A DNA stretch of 60,841 nt, from assembly GCA_022486625.1 (NCBI GenBank), contig JAKVKH010000023.1, positions 1-60,841 of the forward strand, in the 5' to 3' direction. Shown here piece by piece: positions 9,449 through 17,901 of this stretch. Position 1 is the stretch's first letter. Each line of letters begins with the position of its first letter. Both the position numbers and the translations under genes were made by a program. This DNA is from Butyrivibrio sp. (GTDB taxonomy: Bacteria > Bacillota > Clostridia > Lachnospirales > Lachnospiraceae). The notes below the pieces were generated by a model. It ran no database searches, was not told the origin of the DNA, and saw only the letters and a program-made list of their open reading frames with translations.

Positions 9449-9492
9449 TGGAAACATGTCACGCAGTTTTTACGCTGCATAACATGTTTCCA
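9449..9492 (-). terminator. Probable terminator of the lactate dehydrogenase gene
   Basis: An 11-bp perfect inverted repeat (9449-9459 with 9482-9492) encloses a smaller GCAG/CTGC stem. On the minus strand it follows the dehydrogenase stop by about 20 bases and is followed by ATTTTG, a short U tract. Confidence 0.55.
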
Positions 9493-9511
9493 CAATATGA
9501 AACACCCTTTA

Positions 9512-10468
9512 TCAATCCATCACTTCAGCCAGAACGCCCTTCAGTGTATCTGCCGAAGCTTTCAGCCTTTTCTGCTCTGGTTTACTCAGTTCAATCGGCA
9601 CCAGCTTCTCTATACCATTTTTACCGACAATTGCCGGCATGCTGAGTGTTACGCCTTCAATCCCGTATTCACCATGCATCATACTTGATACCGGCAGAAT
9701 GGATTTTTCATCCCGGATAATCGCCTCGCAGATTCTTCTGACACTCATCGCAATCCCGTAATAAGTTGCATGTTTCTTTTCGATAATCTCATATGCACTG
9801 TTTTTCACCTGCTCCGCAATCTTCTGCATCGCTTCATCATGATTATGATGTCCCTGCATCTCGCAGAAACGGTTCAGCGGAAGTCCTGATACGTTTGCAC
9901 AGCTCCAGGCTGCCATCTCGCTGTCACCATGCTCTCCGATAATATATGCGTGAACACTCCTGCTGTCGACACTCAGATGCTCGCCAAGCAGATATTTAAG
10001 TCTTGCCGTATCCAGCACCGTTCCAGAACCAAATACCCTCGACTCTGGAAGGCCGCTCTGCTTCTGCGCCACATACGTCAGAATATCCACCGGATTAGCC
10101 ACAATCAAAAGGATTCCCTTTACATCACGCTTTGCAATCTCCGGCATAATCGTTCCGAAGATGCCTACATTTTTCCTGACCAGATCGAGTCTTGTCTCTC
10201 CGGGCTTCTGGCTGGCACCTGCCGATACTATGATGATTGCCGCATCTGTGATATCGTCATAAGTCCCTGCATAGATCTGCATGGGCTTTGCAAAAGGCAG
10301 CCCGTGGCTGATATCCAATGCCTCGCCCTCTGCCTTGTTCTGATCCGCATCGAGCAGCACCATCTCTGAAAACAGTCCGCTCTGCATCAACGCAAATGCA
10401 GATGCTGAACCCACAAATCCGCAGCCGATCATTGCAACCTTACGTAAATTCACACTCTTTGCCTTCAT
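9512..10468 (-). CDS. ldh: L-lactate dehydrogenase
   Basis: Interconverts pyruvate and L-lactate with NADH/NAD+ in the cytoplasm, a fermentative NADH sink. The Rossmann glycine motif is at the start (GCGFVGSA), followed by DADQNKAEGEALD. The substrate loop reads SQKPGETRLDL, with the Gln typical of lactate dehydrogenases where malate dehydrogenases have Arg. The catalytic His is in IGEHGDSE. At about 318 residues it is the usual length; the reading frame is open for another 39 codons upstream, but the chosen Met has an AAAGGATGG site and starts the conserved fold. The 5' leader contains two short palindromes (CTGCAAGTGCAG and a GTGCCGACCGGCAC type). It appears to be a single-gene unit. Confidence 0.93.
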   Translation of the reverse strand: MKAKSVNLRKVAMIGCGFVGSASAFALMQSGLFSEMVLLDADQNKAEGEALDISHGLPFAKPMQIYAGTYDDITDAAIIIVSAGASQKPGETRLDLVRKNVGIFGTIMPEIAKRDVKGILLIVANPVDILTYVAQKQSGLPESRVFGSGTVLDTARLKYLLGEHLSVDSRSVHAYIIGEHGDSEMAAWSCANVSGLPLNRFCEMQGHHNHDEAMQKIAEQVKNSAYEIIEKKHATYYGIAMSVRRICEAIIRDEKSILPVSSMMHGEYGIEGVTLSMPAIVGKNGIEKLVPIELSKPEQKRLKASADTLKGVLAEVMD

Positions 10469-10617
10469 CACGCATCTACCATCCTTTCCGAATCCCGGAG
10501 TGCCGACCGGCACCCGCCCAGTACTTCCTTTTCTCACTTCCATGACTATAAGATACTGCAAGTGCAGTTTTCTTTTCTGTATCAATTGTTACAAAATCAT
10601 CAAAATGAGATAGTACC

Positions 10618-12381
10618 TCAGATTGCTTTTCCAAGAAACTGACTCTGATACAGCGTATAGTAAAATCCCTGTTGCCGCATCAGATCTGCATGACTTCCCT
10701 GCTCAATAATATGCCCGTCCTTCATAACCAGAATTACGTCAGCTTCTCTGATCGTCGAGAGCCTGTGCGCTACAATAAAGCTCGTACGCCCCTTCATCAG
10801 TCTGCCGAAGGCTTCCTGAATCTTCACTTCCGTTCTGGTATCAATGGAGGAGGTTGCTTCATCCAGTATCAGCATGGACGGGTGACTGAGCATAACCCTT
10901 GTAATGCACAGGAGCTGCTTCTGCCCCTGTGAAAGCCCTCCGCCATCCTCCTGAATCTCTGTATCATATCCTTTCGAAAGACGCCGGATGAAGGAATCCG
11001 CATGACATGCCCTGGCTGCCTGCATCATTTCCTCTTCTGTCGCCGTCTCATTTCCCATGCAGATATTTTCACGGATGGTACCGGCTTTTAACCAGGTATC
11101 CTGCAGTACCATACCATAGCCGCCCCTCAGGCTCTTTCTCGTCAGATTCCGGATCTCATTCCCATCTGCAAAAATCTGTCCGCCGTCCACATCATAAAAA
11201 CGCATCAGCAGATTGATCAGTGTCGTCTTTCCGCATCCTGTAGGACCGACAATGGCAATTCTCTGTCCGGGCTGTACCTGCAGATTAAAATTCTCAATCA
11301 GCTTCTGTCCCGGTACATAGGAGAAGTTAACCTTCTCCAGACGGATTTCTCCCCGGAAGTTCTCCGGTTCAAGCGCTCCTTCACGGTCAGGTGTCTGCGG
11401 CTCTTCCTCAATCAGATCAAAGATACGCTTTGCACATGCAATTGCATTCTGCAGCTCCGTAATGACACCTGAAATCTCGTTGAACGGCTTCGTATACTGA
11501 TTCGCATAACTTAAAAAGCTGGAAAGCTGCCCGACCGTCATTGCCCCACCGATGACCGCAAAAGCGCCGCTGATCCCGACTCCTGTATAAACCAGGCTGT
11601 TAACAAATCTGGTCGCCGGATTTGTAATGGAGGAAAAGAACGTTGCCTTTAAGGATGCCATACCAAGACGTGCATTGATCTCATCAAATTTCTGCAGGAC
11701 ATGTTCCTGCTCTCCATATGCCTGGACCACCTTCTGACCGCCAATCATCTCGTCAATGAGCCCGGTCTGCTCACCTCTCGTTTCTGACTGTACCCTGAAC
11801 ATCTGATAGGTATGCTTTGAAATGAATGCGGCAACACCAAAGGAAACAGGCGTGATCAGCACTACCACAAAAGTAATCCTGACATTAACAGACAGCATAA
11901 AACAGAATGTTCCCAGAATTGTAATCACACCGGAAAAAAGCTGTGTAAATCCCATTAAAAGTCCGTCTGAAAACTGATCCACATCCGCGATCACGCGGCT
12001 GACCACTTCCCCGTAGGAATGTCCGTCAATATATTTCAAAGGCAGGATTTCAATTTTACGAAAGGCTTCATTACGGATATCCTGCACGATTCCATAAGTC
12101 ATTTTATTGTTGCAGACATTCATCAGCCACTGCGACACTGCTGTAATCAGCGTACAAATGCCGATTGTCATCATGATTTTTAAAAGTGCCGGAAATTTCA
12201 CCTGTCCTTTTCCGACAATGACATCAACTGCCATACCTGTCAGTTTGGGAATATACAGCGTCAGCGCTACCGTAATAAATGCCAGAACCAGCGACAGAAT
12301 CAGATAAATCCGATATTTTCCAAGGCGCCGGAAGACTTTCTGCACCGTCTGCATCTGCGACTCTTTCTTTTCACTCTGCAT
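10618..12381 (-). CDS. ABC exporter half, catalytically competent subunit
   Basis: About 587 residues: six-helix type I exporter membrane domain (residues ~20-310) fused to an ATPase. Walker A is GPTGCGKTT, Walker B ends MLILDEATS with the catalytic Glu, and the switch His is present (IVAHRLST). The signature is LSQGQ rather than LSGGQ, which is the degenerate form seen in one partner of heterodimeric exporters such as TM287/288 and BmrCD. The Met chosen has AAAGGAGGAAGACC before it and overlaps the upstream gene's stop by 11 bp, so the two are translationally coupled and surely form one heterodimer. Exported substrate (drug, lipid, peptide) cannot be told from sequence. Confidence 0.9.
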   Translation of the reverse strand: MQSEKKESQMQTVQKVFRRLGKYRIYLILSLVLAFITVALTLYIPKLTGMAVDVIVGKGQVKFPALLKIMMTIGICTLITAVSQWLMNVCNNKMTYGIVQDIRNEAFRKIEILPLKYIDGHSYGEVVSRVIADVDQFSDGLLMGFTQLFSGVITILGTFCFMLSVNVRITFVVVLITPVSFGVAAFISKHTYQMFRVQSETRGEQTGLIDEMIGGQKVVQAYGEQEHVLQKFDEINARLGMASLKATFFSSITNPATRFVNSLVYTGVGISGAFAVIGGAMTVGQLSSFLSYANQYTKPFNEISGVITELQNAIACAKRIFDLIEEEPQTPDREGALEPENFRGEIRLEKVNFSYVPGQKLIENFNLQVQPGQRIAIVGPTGCGKTTLINLLMRFYDVDGGQIFADGNEIRNLTRKSLRGGYGMVLQDTWLKAGTIRENICMGNETATEEEMMQAARACHADSFIRRLSKGYDTEIQEDGGGLSQGQKQLLCITRVMLSHPSMLILDEATSSIDTRTEVKIQEAFGRLMKGRTSFIVAHRLSTIREADVILVMKDGHIIEQGSHADLMRQQGFYYTLYQSQFLGKAI

Positions 12382-14146
12382 GGTCTTCCTCCTTTGGAAA
12401 CTGTGAATAATAAATCTCCTGATAAACCGCATTGTCTCTGAGCAGCTCCTCATGCGTCCCGCTGCCGACCAGTCTGCCTTCATCAAGTACCAGAATCTGA
12501 TCCGCTTCCCGGATTGAAGCTGCACGCTGTGACACAATGAAAATTGTCATCTGATGATGCATCTGCCGGATCGCCATCCGCAGTTTTGCATCCGTTGCAA
12601 AATCAAGTGCAGAAGCACTGTCATCCAGAATCAGTACTTCCGGTTTTCTGACCAGTGCTCTTGCAATCGTCAGCCGCTGTTTCTGCCCTCCGGAAAGATT
12701 CCGCCCGCTCTGTTCAATCCGGAAGCTCAGTCTTCCCGGCTTGGAATCCACAAATTCCTTTGCCTGGGAAGCCATAAGCGCATCCTCCAGATCCTGCTGC
12801 GCGGCCTGACGGTTTCCCCATCGGAGATTCTCTTCAATACTTCCCTTGAACAGCTCCGACTTCTGAAATACCATACCGATTCTGCTTCGCAGTCCGTTCA
12901 TGGACTGTGTCCGCACATCCTGTCCGTGTACACGCACGCTGCCGCCTGTCACATCATAGAATCTGGGAATCAGATTCACCAGAGATGATTTACCGGAGCC
13001 GGTGCCACCGATGATGCCAATCGTCTGTCCCGGATATGCCGCAAAGGAAATGTCCTGCAGCGCAGGATCTCCGCCACCGGGATACGTCAGACAGACATGA
13101 TCGAATTCCACAAGCGCAGACTGACCGGAAACTGCATCCGCTGTGCCGCTGTTCTGTGCTGTACCGGCATCTGTACCCTGCATCTTCGCTTCTTCCTTCA
13201 TATCCGGATCGATTGCCAGAACATCCGCCACACGGTTCCCGCTGGCTGCCGCCCTCGTAACGGTCACAATCAGATTTGCCAGCTTGATCAGTTCAACCAG
13301 AATCTGCGACATATAGTTAAGAAGTGCAACCACAGCGCCCTGTGTCAGTGCCCCGCTGTTTACCCGCAACGCACCCACATAGATCAGTACGATAATGGCA
13401 AAATTTATGGTCACATAGGTCAGCGGATTCATCAGCCCTGAGATTCTGCCAACGAACTTCTGTGCCGATGCCAGCTGCTCATTACGGTTTTCAAACTGCT
13501 CCCGTTCCTGATCTTCTCTGTGAAACGCACGGATAACCCTTGCTCCGGTCAGATTTTCTCTTGTCGTCTGCAGCACCTGATCAAGATAGGACTGCACCTT
13601 TTTGTACATCGGCATGGTAACCATCATGATACCGAAGACGATCACCGACAGCAGCGGAATCGTCACCACGAACACCATGGCCGCCTTTGCATCCACGGTA
13701 AAAGCCATGATCATGGCACCCAGCACGATAAAGGGAGATCGCAGAAACAGACGCAGTACCATATTAACACCGGACTGCGCCTGATTAATATCACTCGTCA
13801 TACGGGTGATCAGAGTATCTGTTCCGATCGTATCCATCTGTGCAAAGCTCAGCTGCTGTACATGTGCAAAAAAGGCATGCCGCAGCTCCGTTGCAAATCC
13901 GGTCGCCGCCTTCGCCGCAAAATACTGCGCGGTAATGGAACTGACCAGACCGACAATACCCAGCAGAATCAACACCAGACACATGTGAATGACATAGGTT
14001 CTGTCGCCGTTTCCGATACCGGTATCAATGACTGCTGCCATCACAAGCGGTACGATCAGCTCAAAGGTTGCTTCCAGCATCTTAAAAAGCGGTGCCAGAA
14101 CAGCCTCTTTTTTATAGTTCTTCAGGTAGATCAACAGGGATTTCAT
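12371..14146 (-). CDS. ABC exporter half, degenerate-site subunit
   Basis: 591 residues, membrane domain followed by ATPase. Walker A is GGTGSGKSS and the signature is a canonical LSGGQKQR, but the Walker B reads VLILDDSAS with Asp replacing the catalytic Glu, and the switch His is replaced by Gln (IVSQRAAS). These are exactly the substitutions of the non-hydrolysing site in heterodimeric exporters, so this chain pairs with the downstream one. A GGAGAAAAGAAA ribosome site precedes the start. Its promoter lies directly upstream and is overlapped by a 25-bp palindrome, suggesting induction by a substrate through a repressor encoded elsewhere. Confidence 0.9.
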   Translation of the reverse strand: MKSLLIYLKNYKKEAVLAPLFKMLEATFELIVPLVMAAVIDTGIGNGDRTYVIHMCLVLILLGIVGLVSSITAQYFAAKAATGFATELRHAFFAHVQQLSFAQMDTIGTDTLITRMTSDINQAQSGVNMVLRLFLRSPFIVLGAMIMAFTVDAKAAMVFVVTIPLLSVIVFGIMMVTMPMYKKVQSYLDQVLQTTRENLTGARVIRAFHREDQEREQFENRNEQLASAQKFVGRISGLMNPLTYVTINFAIIVLIYVGALRVNSGALTQGAVVALLNYMSQILVELIKLANLIVTVTRAAASGNRVADVLAIDPDMKEEAKMQGTDAGTAQNSGTADAVSGQSALVEFDHVCLTYPGGGDPALQDISFAAYPGQTIGIIGGTGSGKSSLVNLIPRFYDVTGGSVRVHGQDVRTQSMNGLRSRIGMVFQKSELFKGSIEENLRWGNRQAAQQDLEDALMASQAKEFVDSKPGRLSFRIEQSGRNLSGGQKQRLTIARALVRKPEVLILDDSASALDFATDAKLRMAIRQMHHQMTIFIVSQRAASIREADQILVLDEGRLVGSGTHEELLRDNAVYQEIYYSQFPKEEDHAE

Positions 14147-14164
14147 TTTCTTTTCTCCATTTGC

Positions 14165-14189
14165 TTATGTTTATTCTGAATAAGCATAA
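14165..14189. promoter_or_regulatory. 25-bp near-perfect palindrome, candidate repressor operator
   Basis: Half-site TTATGtTTATTC (14165-14176) mirrors GAATAAgCATAA (14178-14189) around a single central base at 14177, with one mismatched pair (14170/14184). It covers the -10 hexamer of the exporter promoter and the first transcribed bases, the position expected for a MarR- or TetR-type repressor. No such regulator gene is in the window. Confidence 0.65.
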
Positions 14190-14211
14190 CACGCCTGCAG
14201 TCACCTGTCAC
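14183..14211 (-). promoter_or_regulatory. Promoter of the heterodimeric ABC exporter operon
   Basis: On the minus strand GTGACA (14206-14211, 5 of 6 to TTGACA) is separated by exactly 17 bp from TATGCT (14183-14188, 4 of 6 to TATAAT), about 37 bases before the start codon of the first exporter gene. Confidence 0.65.
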
Positions 14212-14244
14212 ACCTTAACATTTACGCCGCGGCTGATACAGCCT

Positions 14245-15726
14245 CTATGCAAGTGTCAGACGGATTACGACCGGCTGAGCGCTTCTGAAATCTGTCGTAA
14301 CCTTCAGCCCCTCTTTCGTCTGCTCCCAAACTGCCGGATTCTTTTCCCCAAGCACTTCGGCTTTCGTAATGATACCACTGAAGCCTTCTCCTCCGGACGG
14401 CGTCTTTTCTGAGAAGGAATGAATAAAATATTCCCCGTTATCACTGCATCTGAGTGCAATTGCATAAATATGACCGCCCTGTACGGTAAACCGGAAATCC
14501 TGCGGTGTAAAGACCTTGACCTTCTGATCCGTAAAGAATCCTTCTTCCACCTTTGTCGGACCCTCCGCACAGATCTTGTAGGCAGAAGAGCCGTAAACTG
14601 CTTCTCCGTTCACCTTCAGCCACTTTCCGATACTGCGCAGTACTTCCTGTTCCTGCGGCGTAATTGTTCCATCAGACTTCGGGCCGATATTCAACAGCAT
14701 ATTACCGTTCTTACTGACGATATCCACAAGATCACACAGAATGTCTTCTGCCTTTTTATAACGGTTATCCGTCGTATACCCCCAGGAATCAAACCCGATC
14801 GAAGTATCTGTCTGCCATGTATATGGCTTTACCTCCGCAAACTGGCCACGTTCCACATCAGGCACTGCCGTACCGAACAGAAAAGCATCATGTTTATAAT
14901 TGATCACTCCCTGCTCTCCTGTTTCCGCCATGCGGTTATAATAATATGCCGCTGCCTTCTTCAGGTACGGACGAAGCGCACTGTGCTGAATCCACCAGTC
15001 AAAATAAAGAATATGCGGATGAAATCTGTCCACTATTTCACAGGTACGTGCAAGCCAGTCCTGCATGAATTCTTCCGACGGCGACGGCTGACTGTAAATA
15101 TCAAACTGATCTTCCGGCTCCTTCATGGACGGCCAGTAGAAGTCGCCTCTTTTAAGCGGTTCATGAATATCACTTTCAAACTCTTTTCCATGCCCCAGAA
15201 ACCACCAGTGCTCAATCCGGTGCGAAGATGCTCCAAATGTCAGTCCGCTCTTTTCAACGCTTTCCTTCAGTTCTCCGAGTACATCGCGCTTCGGTCCCAT
15301 CTCTGCCGCATTCCAGTGTGAAATGCGGCTTTTGTACATCTGAAAGCCGTCATGATGCTCTGCAACCGGCACAACATACTGCGCCCCTGCTTCTTCAAAA
15401 AGTGCAGTCCACTTTTGCGGATCAAATTTTTCTCCTTTGAACATTGGAATAAAATCCTTCAGGCCGAAATCCTTATGCGGTCCGTAAGTCTTCACATGAT
15501 GCTCAAATTCCCGCGTCCCCTGAATATACATATTCCTTGTGTACCACTCATTTGCATAGGCCGGTACACAGAAAAGTCCCCAGTGGATAAAAATGCCGAA
15601 CTTTGCCGCTTTATACCATGCCGGCACCTGATATGCCGAAAGAGATTCCCATGTATCCGAAAAAGGTCCTTCTGCAATTACGCCATCGATGCGTTCCATT
15701 TCTTTCCTAAGATCCATCTGTTCCAT
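14245..15726 (-). CDS. GH29 alpha-L-fucosidase
   Basis: Hydrolyses terminal alpha-L-fucose. The family hallmark KFGIFIHWG is at residues 42-50; the nucleophile is probably D243 in ILYFDWWI. The protein is about 493 residues with no signal peptide or membrane helix, so it acts in the cytoplasm on imported oligosaccharides. A C-terminal beta-sandwich follows the barrel. Start: the Met preceded by GAAGGAATGGG; a Met 12 codons earlier has no ribosome site. It is the last gene of the run and follows the GH42 gene by 61 bp. Linkage preference (alpha-1,2 on galactose versus alpha-1,3/4 on GlcNAc) cannot be read from sequence. Confidence 0.9.
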   Translation of the reverse strand: MEQMDLRKEMERIDGVIAEGPFSDTWESLSAYQVPAWYKAAKFGIFIHWGLFCVPAYANEWYTRNMYIQGTREFEHHVKTYGPHKDFGLKDFIPMFKGEKFDPQKWTALFEEAGAQYVVPVAEHHDGFQMYKSRISHWNAAEMGPKRDVLGELKESVEKSGLTFGASSHRIEHWWFLGHGKEFESDIHEPLKRGDFYWPSMKEPEDQFDIYSQPSPSEEFMQDWLARTCEIVDRFHPHILYFDWWIQHSALRPYLKKAAAYYYNRMAETGEQGVINYKHDAFLFGTAVPDVERGQFAEVKPYTWQTDTSIGFDSWGYTTDNRYKKAEDILCDLVDIVSKNGNMLLNIGPKSDGTITPQEQEVLRSIGKWLKVNGEAVYGSSAYKICAEGPTKVEEGFFTDQKVKVFTPQDFRFTVQGGHIYAIALRCSDNGEYFIHSFSEKTPSGGEGFSGIITKAEVLGEKNPAVWEQTKEGLKVTTDFRSAQPVVIRLTLA

Positions 15727-15787
15727 ACTTTTCCCATTCCTTCTCTGATTTTTCCCTGACATGCCAGCGCTTTATGCTGCACCATTC

Positions 15788-17836
15788 TCAGATTTTTTTC
15801 TTCAGAATCTCAACACCATATGGCGGCAGCGTCAGCAGTTCCCCTGCCTTATATTCACGTTCTCCCAGCATACTGACTCCTGCAAGTGCCTCTGTCAGCC
15901 TGATGCTGTTTTCCTTACCGGCATGCTCCTCTTCACCTTTATGATTAAGGAAGAACAGATATTCCGCTCCGTCTTTTTCACGGATGGACAATTCCAGACC
16001 TTCCGGCAGTTCCTGTGCATCCTGTGCCAGAATTTTCTGATCCGCACAGAGTTGTTTCATGAATGCATGATAAAAAGCCTTCTCTGACCTTGTTCCGAAG
16101 TAATATACCTGTCCTTTTCCTGTCGTATGTTTTGACAGCACCGGCATTTTCGCATAAAAATCCGATTCATAGGCTGCGAGCGTCTGTGCACCTTCCGGAT
16201 GGCTTATGGCAAACATCAGCTCCGATGTATATCTCTGTCCGTTCCATGTAAAATGATTCAGCTCACCGGAAGGAAGCGAATCAAATTCTTCAATCCAGAG
16301 ACCGCAGAGCTTTCTGAGTTCTCCCGGGTAACCTGACTGCGTCACATTCTCATTTTCATCGGCAAGGCCACTGTATATGGAAACGACCAGTGTTCCGCCC
16401 TGATCTGCAAACGCTGTCAGCCGGTCTGCAACTCCGGGTTTTACCATGTAAAGTGTCGGTGCAATCACCAGTTTATATGCATCAAGCGGTGCATCCACTC
16501 CAATCACGTCCACCTGAACACCATATGCGTGCAGCGCTTCATAATATGCGTACAGTTCATCAATATAATGCAGATCCATATTCAGCCCTGCACTCATTTC
16601 AATGGCCCACCAGTTGTTCCAGTCAAATACGATTGCTGCCTTTGCGGGCACCCTGCTGCCGAGAATTTCATTTCCCAGACTGTGCAGTTCCAGGCCAAGC
16701 GCCTGACATTCCTTATAGATTCTGGTATCATTCGTTCCCACATGACTGATAAATGCACTGTGCAGTTTCTCACACTCAGCCCGGCACTGCCGCATCTGGA
16801 AAAACATGATCGTATCCGCACCATGCCCCATTGCCTGATAACTCATCAGCCGCATTTCTCCTGGACGCTTTAAGGTTGCATAATTATGCCAGTTTGAAAC
16901 ACTCGGAGTCTGCTCCATCAGTGAAAAAGGCATTCCTGGTTTTAACCCTCTCATCAGATCATGCTTCATGGCAATCATCGCTTCCGGTTCTCCGGCACTT
17001 GGATAATTATCCCAGGAAACAAAATCCATGTGCTTTGCCCATTTTCCATAATCCAGATCCTTATAAAACCCCATCAGATTGGTTGTGATCTTCGCATCCG
17101 GAATTGCTTTTCTGATTTCATCCGATTCATCAATAAAATTCTGAAGAAGACTGTCGGAATAAAACCGGTAATAATCCAGAGTAATGCAGGGATACATACT
17201 GCGGTTACTTTCAAAATGCTCTGTCAGAAGATTCGGCGCGACAATTTCATCCCAGTCATAAAAAGTATGCCCCCAGAAATGGGTATTCCATACCTGATTG
17301 AGTTTATCGAGCGTGCCGTATTTTTTCTGCAGCCAGATTCGAAAGGCTTTTTCACAGTTTTCACAGTAGCAGATTCCGCCATATTCATTACCGATATGCC
17401 ATGCTGCAATATTCTCCTGATTTTTATAATGCTCTGCCAGCTTTGCTGCAAGTCTGGTCGAATATGTATGAAATGTCGGGCTGTTCGGACAGGAATTATG
17501 CCTTGCTCCGAACTTACGCTTCATGCCGTTAAATTCTGTTCTCAGAATATCCGGATGACGGTGTGCCATCCATGCCGGATGTGCTCCCGTTGCTGTTGCC
17601 ATGCAGATCTTCATTCCCTTTTCAGTGACCATGCGCACGGTTTCATCAAGACCTGAAAAATCATAATGTGTTTCATCCGGCTGGATCATCGCCCAGTTAA
17701 ATACATTCAGTGTCACAATATTCACACCGGCCTGCGGCAGGTATTCCATATCCTTCTGAATTTCCTGTTCTCCCCACTGCTCCGGATTATAATCTCCGCC
17801 ATACAGAATCTCATGTACCTTATTACTCTGAATCAT
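15788..17836 (-). CDS. GH42 beta-galactosidase
   Basis: 682 residues, cytoplasmic, no signal peptide. The start region (YGGDYNPEQW) is the GH42 hallmark. The acid/base Glu is E151 in WHIGNEYG and the nucleophile E308 in SLMEQTPS. The four-cysteine zinc site of this family is intact (C116, C156, C158, C161). The barrel is followed by the trimerisation and small C-terminal domains, normal length. It removes terminal beta-galactose, in this context plausibly the galactose exposed after fucose removal. A GAGG site lies seven bases before the ATG. Only 20 bp lie between the preceding terminator and the start, so it has no room for its own core promoter downstream of that hairpin. Confidence 0.92.
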   Translation of the reverse strand: MIQSNKVHEILYGGDYNPEQWGEQEIQKDMEYLPQAGVNIVTLNVFNWAMIQPDETHYDFSGLDETVRMVTEKGMKICMATATGAHPAWMAHRHPDILRTEFNGMKRKFGARHNSCPNSPTFHTYSTRLAAKLAEHYKNQENIAAWHIGNEYGGICYCENCEKAFRIWLQKKYGTLDKLNQVWNTHFWGHTFYDWDEIVAPNLLTEHFESNRSMYPCITLDYYRFYSDSLLQNFIDESDEIRKAIPDAKITTNLMGFYKDLDYGKWAKHMDFVSWDNYPSAGEPEAMIAMKHDLMRGLKPGMPFSLMEQTPSVSNWHNYATLKRPGEMRLMSYQAMGHGADTIMFFQMRQCRAECEKLHSAFISHVGTNDTRIYKECQALGLELHSLGNEILGSRVPAKAAIVFDWNNWWAIEMSAGLNMDLHYIDELYAYYEALHAYGVQVDVIGVDAPLDAYKLVIAPTLYMVKPGVADRLTAFADQGGTLVVSIYSGLADENENVTQSGYPGELRKLCGLWIEEFDSLPSGELNHFTWNGQRYTSELMFAISHPEGAQTLAAYESDFYAKMPVLSKHTTGKGQVYYFGTRSEKAFYHAFMKQLCADQKILAQDAQELPEGLELSIREKDGAEYLFFLNHKGEEEHAGKENSIRLTEALAGVSMLGEREYKAGELLTLPPYGVEILKKKI

Positions 17837-17856
17837 AATATACCTCTTTCTCTGTC

Positions 17857-17885
17857 AAAAAAGGTCTGTGCAAAGCACAGACCTT
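17857..17885 (-). terminator. Intrinsic terminator after the GH31 gene
   Basis: Perfect 10-bp stem AAGGTCTGTG (17861-17870) with CACAGACCTT (17876-17885), five-base loop, followed on the minus strand by a six-T run (17862-17857). It begins 17 bases after the GH31 stop and ends only 20 bases before the GH42 start, so the GH42-GH29 pair probably depends on read-through or on an upstream promoter. Confidence 0.8.
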
Positions 17886-17901
17886 CTTAAGTTTACGTAA
17901 A

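Noticed and set aside
10469..10617. Possible Rex (redox) operator before ldh, around TTGTTACAAAAT
   Set aside because: Only one good half-site resembling TTGTTA is present; the mirrored half at the right spacing is missing, so I did not call it.
14231..14243. GGCTG-ATA-CAGCC stem as terminator of GH29
   Set aside because: Five-bp stem with no U-tract after it; too weak to call.
14419..15321. 300-codon open frame antisense to the GH29 gene, and similar long antisense frames (for example 13520-14179)
   Set aside because: They lie wholly inside well-supported genes, have no ribosome site or recognisable motif, and have His/Cys/Ser-rich composition typical of reverse-strand shadows.
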